A stretch of DNA of 64,000 nucleotides from an uncultured Paracoccaceae bacterium. GTDB lineage: Bacteria; Pseudomonadota; Alphaproteobacteria; Rhodobacterales; Rhodobacteraceae. Position 1 is the stretch's first letter; the number at the start of each line of letters is the position of its first letter. The DNA lies in NCBI GenBank assembly GCA_937146765.1, contig CAKZRP010000075.1, forward strand, positions 81,371 through 145,370, written 5' to 3'. The notes below the pieces were generated by a model. The model saw only the letters and a program-made list of their open reading frames with translations. It did not search any database and had not been told where the DNA came from. Below, one piece after another: positions 24,850 to 32,895 of the stretch. The translations under genes were made by a program, and so were the position numbers.

Positions 24850-26046
24850 TTAGAGTTCCAGAATGGCTTTGGTGATGATCCCGCGCTGGATCTCATTCGA
24901 GCCACCAAAGATCGACAGTTTGCGCATGTTGAAATAACTCGGCGCGGCGGCGGGCGCGTGCTCCGGCAGATCGAGGGTCTGGTTGTCACCGCCCTCAAGG
25001 TAGTCCGGCAGGAAGGGCATCGCATCCGGCCCGGTTGCGCGACGCAAGAGCGAGGTCAGCTCCTGTCGGATCTGGGTGCCCTTGATCTTCAGCATCGAGC
25101 TTTCCGCACCGGGGGCCTGCCCCTTGGCGGCCGCCGAGACCACCCGCAGATTGGTGGTGCGCATCGCCATCAGGTCGATTTCCACCTGCGCCATGCGGGC
25201 GGCGAAATGCGGGTTCTGCGCCAAGGGCTTGCCCCCGGACATGGTGCTCGCCGCCACCTGTTTCAGCGTCGCAAGCGCCGCGTTGGAAAACCCGACCCCG
25301 GCGATATTGGTCCGCTCATGGGTCAGCAGGTATTTGGCGTAGGTCCAGCCCTTGTTTTCCTCGCCCACCAGATTGGCGACGGGAACGCGGACGTTGTCGA
25401 AAAAGACCTCGTTCACCTCTGCCTCGCCATCAATCAGCGTGATCGGGCGCACGGTGACGCCGGGGGTCGCCATGTCGATCAGCAGGAAGGAAATCCCCTC
25501 TTGCGGCTTGCCCTCGGTGCCGGTGCGGACAAGGCAGAAGATCCAGTTGGCGTGCTGGCCAAGGGTGGTCCAGGTCTTTTGCCCGTTGACCACGTAATGA
25601 TCGCCCTCGCGCACCGCACGGGTCTTGAGGCTGGCCAGATCCGAGCCCGCGCCGGGTTCGGAATAGCCCTGACACCACCAATCCTCGCCACTGAGGATGC
25701 GCGGCAGGTAGTGGCGTTTCTGCTCTTCCGAGCCGAAGGCCAGCAGCACCGGTGCCAGCATCATCAGGCCAAAGGGCACCACGCGGGGCGCATAGGCGAG
25801 GCAGGCCTCTTCTTCAAAAATCTGCCGCTGCACCGCGTCCCATTCCGCCCCGCCATAGGCGGCGGGCCAATTCGGCGCCAACCAGCCTTGCGCGTTGAGG
25901 AGGGCGTGCCATTCCTCCATCTCGGATTTGGTCAGGCGTTTGCCCAGACGCACTTTCTCGCTCAGCCGTTTGGGCAGGTTGTTGGCGAGAAAGCTTCGCA
26001 CCTCGGCGCGAAAGGCCTCCTGTTCGGCGGTGTAGCTCAGGTCCAT
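24850..26046 (-). CDS. pimC: Acyl-CoA dehydrogenase, PimC-like large subunit
   Basis: A 398-residue acyl-CoA dehydrogenase opening MDLSYTAEQEAFRAEVRSFL. It carries GWLAPNWPAAYGGAEW (about residue 55), the FAD-binding WWCQGYSEPGAGSDLASL and GQKTWTTLGQHANW motifs, and ends in LSIFGGSNEIQRGIITKAIL. The late catalytic Glu motif seen in the partner is not present in this form, while ERTNIAG lies in the helical region. This division of functions between two unlike subunits is known for PimC/PimD and for steroid ACADs. It lies between the thiolase and the small-subunit gene, with 12- and 15-base gaps. Confidence 0.83.
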   Translation of the reverse strand: MDLSYTAEQEAFRAEVRSFLANNLPKRLSEKVRLGKRLTKSEMEEWHALLNAQGWLAPNWPAAYGGAEWDAVQRQIFEEEACLAYAPRVVPFGLMMLAPVLLAFGSEEQKRHYLPRILSGEDWWCQGYSEPGAGSDLASLKTRAVREGDHYVVNGQKTWTTLGQHANWIFCLVRTGTEGKPQEGISFLLIDMATPGVTVRPITLIDGEAEVNEVFFDNVRVPVANLVGEENKGWTYAKYLLTHERTNIAGVGFSNAALATLKQVAASTMSGGKPLAQNPHFAARMAQVEIDLMAMRTTNLRVVSAAAKGQAPGAESSMLKIKGTQIRQELTSLLRRATGPDAMPFLPDYLEGGDNQTLDLPEHAPAAAPSYFNMRKLSIFGGSNEIQRGIITKAILEL

Positions 26047-26058
26047 TGCGGCCTCCGC

Positions 26059-27237
26059 TCAGAAAATCTCAAAGAGGCCGGCCGCGCCCTGACCGCCACC
26101 GATGCACATGGTCACCACGCCCAGCTTTGCCCCGCGCCGCTTGCCCTCAAGCAGGATATGCCCGGTCATCCGCGCGCCGGTCATGCCGAAGGGATGCCCG
26201 ATGGAGATCGACCCACCGTTCACGTTGCAGATCGCCGGATCAATCTCCAGCCGGTCGCGGCAATAGAGCGCTTGGGAGGCGAAGGCTTCGTTCAGTTCCC
26301 AAAGGTCGATGTCAGAGACCTTGAGCCCATGGCGTTGCAGCAGACGCGGCACCGCAAAGACCGGACCGATGCCCATCTCATCAGGCTCGCAACCAGCGGT
26401 GACAAAACCTTTGAACGCGCCGAGCGGCTCCAGCCCCTGCTGTGCTGCCAGATCCGCGTCCATCACCACCAGCGCCGCCGCACCGTCCGACAGTTGCGAA
26501 GCATTGCCGGCAGTGACAAAATTGCCCTCGCCGCGCACGGGGTTCAGGCTTGAGAGCCCCTCCAGCGTGGTGTTCGGACGGTTGCAATCGTCCATCGCGA
26601 AGGTGACCTCCTGATAGGAGACCTCCTTGGTTTCCTTGTCGGTGATCTTCTGCGTCACGGTGATCGGCACGATCTCATCGGCGAATTTGCCAGAGGCCTG
26701 CGCGGCGGCGGTGCGCAGCTGGCTTTCGAGCGACAGCTGGTCCTGCGCCTCGCGGCTGATGCCATAGCGCTGTGCGACGATATCGGCAGTCTCAATCATG
26801 GTCATATAGACCTCGGGTCGGTTCGCCTCGATCCAGGCATCCCGGCGTTGGGCGGGGCGCGACGGGGGCATCTGGCTGATACTTTCCACCCCGCCCGCGA
26901 TGGCGGCAGAGGCGCCCTCCATCACCACGGCATGAGAGGCCATCGCCACCGCTTGCAGGCCGGAAGAGCAGAAACGGTTCACCGTCGCCGCCGCCACAGT
27001 CACCGGCAGACCTGCCCGGATCACCGCCTGCCGCGCGATATTGCCGCCGGTCCAGCCCTCGGGGTAGCCGCAGCCGATAAAGGCATCCTCAATCAGCGCA
27101 GGGTCCACCTTGGAGCGCTCGACCGCATGCTGGATCGCGTGACCCGCCATCTCGGCCCCATGGGTGTCGTTGAAGGCACCGCGATAGGATTTGGCCAGAC
27201 CAGTGCGGGCGGTGGAGACGATAACAGCTTGTTTCAT
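26059..27237 (-). CDS. Acetyl-CoA acyltransferase (beta-ketothiolase, PimB-like)
   Basis: A 392-residue thiolase with the complete catalytic set: nucleophile Cys in NRFCSSGLQAVAMA (about residue 88), the His in GGSISIGHPFGMTGARM (about residue 350) and the acid-base Cys in TMCIGGGQGAAGLFE near the C-terminus. It cleaves 3-ketoacyl-CoA with CoA to release acetyl-CoA, the last step of each beta-oxidation turn. It is the second gene of the operon, 37 bases after the multifunctional protein gene. In the pim system this is PimB. Confidence 0.93.
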   Translation of the reverse strand: MKQAVIVSTARTGLAKSYRGAFNDTHGAEMAGHAIQHAVERSKVDPALIEDAFIGCGYPEGWTGGNIARQAVIRAGLPVTVAAATVNRFCSSGLQAVAMASHAVVMEGASAAIAGGVESISQMPPSRPAQRRDAWIEANRPEVYMTMIETADIVAQRYGISREAQDQLSLESQLRTAAAQASGKFADEIVPITVTQKITDKETKEVSYQEVTFAMDDCNRPNTTLEGLSSLNPVRGEGNFVTAGNASQLSDGAAALVVMDADLAAQQGLEPLGAFKGFVTAGCEPDEMGIGPVFAVPRLLQRHGLKVSDIDLWELNEAFASQALYCRDRLEIDPAICNVNGGSISIGHPFGMTGARMTGHILLEGKRRGAKLGVVTMCIGGGQGAAGLFEIF

Positions 27238-27274
27238 GGTAAGTTTCCTCTCGGAGGCAATGGGGTCAGGGCGT

Positions 27275-29365
27275 TTACGCGTTGTTGAGGTCGGCGAAAG
27301 TCTTGCCCTCGGCCACCAGACGGGTCAGCAGCGGGGCCGGCTGCCAAAGGAAATCGTCCTCCTCGGCAAACCGCTTGATATCGCGCAGGATTTTGTCGAG
27401 GCCCACCGTGTCCGCATAGTGCATCGGACCCCCACGCCAGCGCGGGAAGCCATAGCCGTTCAGCAAGGTCACATCGACGTCGAGCGGGCGCAGGGCGATG
27501 CCCTCTTCCACCACGCGGGCGGCCTCGTTCACCATCGCGGCCATGTAGCGGTCGACGATCTCTTGCTCGGATATCTCACGCGCGGTAATGCCCTTGGCGG
27601 CGCGATCCGCCGCGACATGCTCCAGCACCTCGGCGTTTTCGCGGGTGCCACCTTCCGCATAGACGTAATAGCCCATGCCGGTTTTGCGCCCGAAATGGCC
27701 CGCCTCGCAGAGACGATCGGCAAATTCAGCGTAAACCTCGCGCGCATCGCGGGTCGGCGCCAGACGCTTGCGAGTGGCCCAGCCGATATCGAGCCCGGCC
27801 AGATCGCTCACCGCGAAGGGGCCCATGGCGAGGCCAAAGTTGACCAGCGCGCGGTCCACGTCAAAGGGGCTCGCCCCCGCCAGCACGGCGCCATCGCAGG
27901 CCTTGCGATAATGGCTGAGGATGCGGTTGCCGATGAAGCCATCACAAACGCCCGCGCGCACCGCGATTTTGTTCAACCGTTTCGCCAGCGCAAAACCGGT
28001 GGCGGTGACCTCCGGCGCGGTCTGGTCGGCGACCACGATCTCCAACAGCCGCATCACATGGGCGGGCGAGAAGAAATGCAGCCCGATCACATCACCCGGG
28101 CGGCTGGTCATCTGGGCGATTTCATTGAGATCAAGGTAAGAGGTGTTGGAGGCCAGGATCGCCCCCGGTTTGCAGACCGCATCGAGCTGGGTGAAGACGT
28201 CCTTCTTCACCTCCATGCTCTCGAACACCGCCTCGATCACCACATCGGCATCGGCCAAGGCCTTGTAATCATTGCTGGCGCGGAAGCGGTTGGCGAGGAT
28301 CTCATCATAGGTCGCCTGCGAGAGCTTGCCGCGCTCGACCGATCCCTTCAGCGTTTTGCGCACGAGATCGCCGGACCGGAGCGCGGCTTCGGCGTCGCGT
28401 TCGACCAGGGTCACGTCCAACCCTGCCAGCAGGCCGGAGGTGGCAATACCCACCCCCATTGTGCCGCCCCCGATGACGCCGACCTTATTGGTGCCGCGCG
28501 GCTCAATCCCGCTGATGTCCGGAACTTTTGCCACCTGACGCTCGGCAAAAAAAGCGTGGATCAGCGCGGCGCGCTGATCGCTGTCCATCAGCTCCTGGAA
28601 CAGGGCGCGTTCATTGGCAAGGCCTTCGGCGAAAGGCAGTGTCGCGGCACCTTCGACCGCCTTAATGCAGTATTGAGGGGCGAGCTGGCCGCGCGCTTTT
28701 TTGGCCATCTTGGCCTTGGCGGCTTCAAAGACCTCCGGCGCGACCGCATCAATCTTGATATCGCGAGTGCGACGCGGCCCCTTGCCTTCGGCCAACAGGT
28801 CGCGCGCAAAGGCGATGCCCGCGGTGCGAACATCGCTGTCTGCGCTGATACGGTCGATCAGACCCACTTTCAGCGCCTCTTCGGCGTCGATTTGGCGACC
28901 CGACGTGATCGCTTCGAGTGCGAAATCGACCCCCGCCAGACGCGGCAGTCGTTGAGTGCCCCCCGCGCCCGGCAGAATGCCCAGCGTCACCTCAGGCAGA
29001 CCAAAACGCGCCGAGGACACCGCTACCCGGTAGTGGGCGCCCATGGCCACCTCCAGCCCGCCGCCAAGGGCAGTTCCATGCAGCGCGGCCACCACTGGCA
29101 AGTGACAGGATTCGATCCGGTTGATCAGATCTGGCAGGAATGGCTCCTGCGGCGGCTTGCCGAACTCGCGGATGTCGGCGCCTGCAATGAACGTCCGGTC
29201 GCTGCCGTAGATCACCACCGCCCTCAGATCGAGACGGGCACCTATGTCGGCAAAGGCCTTATCGAGGCCGACGCGCACCGCATGGCTCAGCGCGTTTACG
29301 GGTGGATTGGCAATTGCAATGGTTGCGATACCATCAAGGATCTCGACGGAAACAGGCTGAGACAC
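27275..29365 (-). CDS. Bifunctional enoyl-CoA hydratase / 3-hydroxyacyl-CoA dehydrogenase (PimF/FadB-like)
   Basis: A 696-residue fusion. Residues ~1-190 are a crotonase hydratase with FIAGADIREFG, GGGLEVAMGAHYRV and LPEVTLGILPGAGGTQRL, so both catalytic Glu residues are present. From about residue 295 comes an NAD-binding 3-hydroxyacyl-CoA dehydrogenase (KVGVIGGGTMGVGIATSG), with the catalytic His in GLHFFSPAHVMRLLEIV, then two C-terminal HCDH domains (GVCDGFIGNRILSHYRKA). It is the first gene of the beta-oxidation operon and has an operator 61-103 bases upstream that is also found in front of dctP. No beta-subunit thiolase of the FadA type overlaps it; the thiolase gene follows separately. 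Confidence 0.92.
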   Translation of the reverse strand: MSQPVSVEILDGIATIAIANPPVNALSHAVRVGLDKAFADIGARLDLRAVVIYGSDRTFIAGADIREFGKPPQEPFLPDLINRIESCHLPVVAALHGTALGGGLEVAMGAHYRVAVSSARFGLPEVTLGILPGAGGTQRLPRLAGVDFALEAITSGRQIDAEEALKVGLIDRISADSDVRTAGIAFARDLLAEGKGPRRTRDIKIDAVAPEVFEAAKAKMAKKARGQLAPQYCIKAVEGAATLPFAEGLANERALFQELMDSDQRAALIHAFFAERQVAKVPDISGIEPRGTNKVGVIGGGTMGVGIATSGLLAGLDVTLVERDAEAALRSGDLVRKTLKGSVERGKLSQATYDEILANRFRASNDYKALADADVVIEAVFESMEVKKDVFTQLDAVCKPGAILASNTSYLDLNEIAQMTSRPGDVIGLHFFSPAHVMRLLEIVVADQTAPEVTATGFALAKRLNKIAVRAGVCDGFIGNRILSHYRKACDGAVLAGASPFDVDRALVNFGLAMGPFAVSDLAGLDIGWATRKRLAPTRDAREVYAEFADRLCEAGHFGRKTGMGYYVYAEGGTRENAEVLEHVAADRAAKGITAREISEQEIVDRYMAAMVNEAARVVEEGIALRPLDVDVTLLNGYGFPRWRGGPMHYADTVGLDKILRDIKRFAEEDDFLWQPAPLLTRLVAEGKTFADLNNA

Positions 29366-29425
29366 GAGCGGGTTCTCCTTCCACGGCGTAGCTGCGATTC
29401 CCTAGAGTCTTACGTGCCAGGCCAT

Positions 29426-29468
29426 AAAATTTCAACATGCGGAATTTAATCTTTCAATGTGGAATTAA
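29426..29468. promoter_or_regulatory. Operator in front of the beta-oxidation operon, copy 2 of the shared 43-bp element
   Basis: Read on the minus strand this element carries the TTCCAC half-site, the ATTAAATTCCGCA block and a GTTGAAATT end. Aligned without gaps to 21175-21217 it matches at 34 of 43 positions, including an uninterrupted run of 12 bases over the centre. It lies 61 bases before the PimF-like start. Its orientation relative to its gene is the reverse of copy 1, as expected for a symmetric repressor or activator site. Confidence 0.75.
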
Positions 29469-29496
29469 TATCCCCTTCCGCGAGTCGCAATAGGAT

Positions 29497-29531
29497 GCGC
29501 CCCCGACCGGGCAAATGCCAGACGGGGGCGC
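29497..29531 (-). terminator. Strong hairpin after the chemoreceptor gene
   Basis: GCGCCCCCG (29497-29505) pairs perfectly with CGGGGGCGC (29523-29531), a 9-bp stem with a 17-base loop. It starts 43 bases past the chemoreceptor stop and before the beta-oxidation promoter, so it should insulate the two units. Confidence 0.6.
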
Positions 29532-29573
29532 AGGATCTGTCAATCTTGTGCGGGCCATCGCCCGAGGGTGCCG

Positions 29574-32330
29574 TCAGGCGGCACCAGAGGCCGGGGCGTC
29601 ATCATCCCAGTTGAAGTCTGACCAATCGGTCTCGGCCACCGGGACTGGCGTCGCCTCTTCCCACTCGTCCCCCGCGTCGTCCCCCCAGGCAGTGGCGGCA
29701 GGAACAGCTTCGGTTGTCCGCACGCTCGCTCGGGCGCCCGCTTCGATCTGGAACCGGCCCACCAGCTGAGCCAGTTTCTGCGCATCCGTGTTGAGCAGAT
29801 GTCCGGCGGCGGTGGCCTCTTCAACCATGGCGGCGTTCTGCTGCGTCACCTGGTCGAGCTGGTTCATGCCGGTGTTGATTTCGAACAGGCCGGTCGATTG
29901 TTCTTGCGCGCCGGTGGCGATGGTGGAGATCAGCTCGGATATATGGGTCACCCGCTGCAGGATCGACTGCAGGGCGCCGCCGGCCTTGCCCACCAGATCG
30001 ACACCGCGCTCCACCTGTTTGGAACTGTCGCTGATCAAGGTCTTGATTTCCAGCGCAGCAGCGGAAGACCGTTGCGCCAGGCCGCGCACCTCGCTGGCCA
30101 CCACTGCAAATCCGCGTCCAGCCTCACCTGCTCGTGCCGCCTCGACCCCCGCGTTCAGAGCCAGCAAATTGGTCTGGAAGGCGATATCGTCGATCACCGA
30201 AATGATCTGGGAGATCTTGGCCGAGCTTTGTTCGATCTCGGTCATCGCAGAGACAGCATTCTGCACGATCTCGCCGCTGGCCTGAGCTTCGGACCGGGCT
30301 TCGTTGGTCGTGCGTTCCACGTCCCGAGCCCCTTCGGCAGCAGATTTGACGCTGGCGGTCATCTGGTCCAGTGCCGCTGCCGTTTCTTCGAGAGTGGCGG
30401 CCTGGCTTTCGGTGCGATGCGACAGGTCCTGCGACGCCTGACTGATTTCGGACGCGCCGCTGCGGATCGACGCCGAGGTATCGACCACCTGACCCACCGT
30501 CTCGTTCAGCGTGTCGAGGGTCCGGTTGAAGTCAATGCGAAGCTGTTCGTAGCCCTCGGCAAGTTCGTCGTGGATACGGGCGGTCAGATCCCCCTCGGAC
30601 AGTCGGGACAGACCGCTGCCAAGAGCCGCAACCGCCTTGTTCTGGGCTGCCATGCGGGCGTTGCGTTCCTCTTCCGCAAGACGCTCCATCTCTTCCCTCG
30701 CCACGATCCCGTCCCGGAACACGGCGAGCGATCGGGCGATGCGGTAGATTTCCGAGCTGGCCCGGTCAAAGCCGGTGATCGGGCTGCGATCGCCATCGGC
30801 AAGCTGCTCGGTGCTGGCACTGACACGATTGAGCGGACGCAAGATCAGGACCTGGATCAGGAGCAAGGCACCGAGGAAGACGGCAGCCGCGATCCCCATG
30901 GCCCCATAAAGGTTGCGTTTGGCCAGATCCACCTCGCGCGAGATGCCTCCGGCCATTGCGTCAATGGCTGAAAGGGTGCCGGTGGTCAACTGAGACGCCC
31001 GCTCCGCAATTTCAACCACCGCAGCTTCGGTCAGGCGCGAGGCCTCGCTGGCCTGGGCTCCGGCATTCAGCGCATTGATCTTGAGAGCCGGCAGACCGGT
31101 TTGCGGATCGTTGAGGGCATCGAGCTTGCCGATCAGCGCGCCCACACGGGCATCCTGGAAATCCTCGTAGAAGGACAGGTTCATACTGGCGCCTTCCATG
31201 TCGAAGGCCGCGTCCCGGACCATTTCTTCGGTAGTCGCAGTCAAGGCATCCAGCGCGGAAACCTGGAAGGTGCTGACCTGGGTGCTGATCTCCATCAGCG
31301 TATTGAGGAACCCCACCTCGTTCTTCATCAGGTTGCGCAGGGTTTCGCCATTGTCATTGCTCGCCTTTTCCGCGGCGGCGGTCAGTTTCAGCATCTGAGC
31401 CTCGATGGCCATGACGATGACCTTGTCGGTGTCTGCCCGAGCCTTCATGGCCGCCTGACGCAGGGACTCCGACGGGAAGAGGCTCTGGGCGATGACCGAC
31501 TGCAAGGTGAAGACCGCAGCCTCTATCACCGAGACATCCATCAATTCCGGTGCATTGGTCTCGATCAGGGTCGAGATTTCCGCCAACCGCGCATCCGCGC
31601 CGTCCGCAAGTCCGGTCAACTGTTCAAGCGTAACCGGATCCTTGGTGCCGCCAAAGGCGACGGCGGTCCCGGCCAGAAGGTTCAGCTCGGACCGTGCCTC
31701 AAGCAGGAGTTGCAGGTTCTTGAAATCCACCTCGAGAAGCTTTTTCAGCGACGCATCAATGGAGTTGTAGGTGGTAACGGCGCCCTTGTTCAATTCGACC
31801 GAGGCCAGCTGCGACAGTTCCGCCATGATCTCGCGCAGCTCGCCGCTGACCGAATGCAATTCGACAACGCGCTCCTGGATCTCGCTGTCGGAGGTCAGAA
31901 CGGTTCGACGGGCCTCGGACAGCGTATCGAGGGCTGCCTTTGCGGCACTGGCACTGGCGGCAAAAGCGTCCCGGTTCTGCTCGTCGAGCGACGCCACCAG
32001 AACGTTCAGATCATTGGCATATTTCGCCGTGCGCTCTGACAGCTCATCCAGCGTGGCCATATCCTGCGCCACGATCAGAGAGATCATGTTGTCCTTGGTG
32101 TGACCTGCTTCGACCAGGAGGTTGCCCGCGACCGTGAGGTCAGGCAGACTGTCCTGGGTCAGGGAGGTCATGTCCTTGTCGATCCCCTCGAGAACGGCGT
32201 TCATCAGGTAGCCGAAGCCCCCGAAGCACACCGCCATCAACAAGAGGATGACCGCCATCTTGGCACGAATACTGCGCAGGATACCGCGGCGGCGGATACG
32301 GGTCGTCTTGGGAGCAGGTTTTTCGGACAT
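29574..32330 (-). CDS. Methyl-accepting chemotaxis protein, large periplasmic sensor
   Basis: A 918-residue chemoreceptor, longer than the ~550 of E. coli types. It has an Arg/Lys-rich cytosolic start, TM1 (MAVILLLMAVCFGGFGYLMN), a helical periplasmic sensor of about 450 residues with no named domain, TM2 (GIAAAVFLGALLLIQVLIL), two HAMP-like segments and the signalling tip FQTNLLALNAGVEAARAGEA. The C-terminal tail is acidic with three Trp residues (DWSDFNWDDDAP), resembling CheR/CheB-tethering tails in position. The ATG at 32330 is preferred to GTG 32339. No che genes are nearby, so it must feed a remote chemotaxis system. A role in sensing the TRAP cargo is possible but unproven. Confidence 0.9.
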   Translation of the reverse strand: MSEKPAPKTTRIRRRGILRSIRAKMAVILLLMAVCFGGFGYLMNAVLEGIDKDMTSLTQDSLPDLTVAGNLLVEAGHTKDNMISLIVAQDMATLDELSERTAKYANDLNVLVASLDEQNRDAFAASASAAKAALDTLSEARRTVLTSDSEIQERVVELHSVSGELREIMAELSQLASVELNKGAVTTYNSIDASLKKLLEVDFKNLQLLLEARSELNLLAGTAVAFGGTKDPVTLEQLTGLADGADARLAEISTLIETNAPELMDVSVIEAAVFTLQSVIAQSLFPSESLRQAAMKARADTDKVIVMAIEAQMLKLTAAAEKASNDNGETLRNLMKNEVGFLNTLMEISTQVSTFQVSALDALTATTEEMVRDAAFDMEGASMNLSFYEDFQDARVGALIGKLDALNDPQTGLPALKINALNAGAQASEASRLTEAAVVEIAERASQLTTGTLSAIDAMAGGISREVDLAKRNLYGAMGIAAAVFLGALLLIQVLILRPLNRVSASTEQLADGDRSPITGFDRASSEIYRIARSLAVFRDGIVAREEMERLAEEERNARMAAQNKAVAALGSGLSRLSEGDLTARIHDELAEGYEQLRIDFNRTLDTLNETVGQVVDTSASIRSGASEISQASQDLSHRTESQAATLEETAAALDQMTASVKSAAEGARDVERTTNEARSEAQASGEIVQNAVSAMTEIEQSSAKISQIISVIDDIAFQTNLLALNAGVEAARAGEAGRGFAVVASEVRGLAQRSSAAALEIKTLISDSSKQVERGVDLVGKAGGALQSILQRVTHISELISTIATGAQEQSTGLFEINTGMNQLDQVTQQNAAMVEEATAAGHLLNTDAQKLAQLVGRFQIEAGARASVRTTEAVPAATAWGDDAGDEWEEATPVPVAETDWSDFNWDDDAPASGAA

Positions 32331-32895
32331 GTGTCTCACTCTGTTAAAGTGGCGAGCCGTAAGGCGACGGAAGTATCGCGCGGCAGGTGCAGCCGCGAAA
32401 ACGGTTTGGGTTCGGATAGCCCTGCCCCGTTTCCAGCCCCTTTAGCGGTCCCTCGCCTCGCTGCCTGACGCATCCCCGTCCGGGGAAGTTCGGTCAGTGA
32501 AGACGCCGAGAGCCACTAAGGTGCAAAGGGAAGACTCCTTTTCCGATCGGCACCAACTCTGCTCTTCGCGCGCTTAATTTTCGATGAAAGACCAGCCGTT
32601 TTACGGCCGTATTACCGATGATTTGCGAGCCGATTGCGGAAATTCAGGCAAAAGGACAGGGATTTTTCCATAGTATTTTCGCTAATTTTTTATGACCTTG
32701 CCGGAGCCCTGCCGATGTTGGGCAGCGCCCTTTGCCGCCCGCTCTCGCCGACTGCACACAAACTGCAACAAGGCCGATTTCTCCCCACCGCTCGCAGAAG
32801 GTGGCGAAACGGAACAGCTGGATGCCGTTTTCCCGTTGGGCAGATCCAATCGTCTCTGCTTGGTTGGGACCAAAGTCGACAGAGAGGACCTCAGG
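32331..32895. other. 565-base spacer between divergent chemoreceptor and aldehyde dehydrogenase genes
   Basis: No supported gene is present: the open frames here are short, lack ribosome-binding sites and have composition unlike their neighbours. The stretch from about 32560 to 32700 is AT-richer, with TTCCATAGTATTTTCGCT near 32667, and probably carries the promoters. A small CCCCGTCCGGGG palindrome near 32472 is the only clear dyad. Confidence 0.4.

Noticed and set aside
23743..26553. Long plus-strand frame opposite the acyl-CoA dehydrogenase genes
   Set aside because: It is a shadow of three overlapping, conserved minus-strand genes.
21335..29365. Steroid side-chain degradation as the role of the paired dehydrogenases
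   Set aside because: No ring-degradation, cytochrome P450 or aldolase genes are present, while gene content matches the pim set.
27191..29449. Long plus-strand frame opposite the bifunctional beta-oxidation gene
   Set aside because: It is antisense to a protein with complete hydratase and dehydrogenase motifs.
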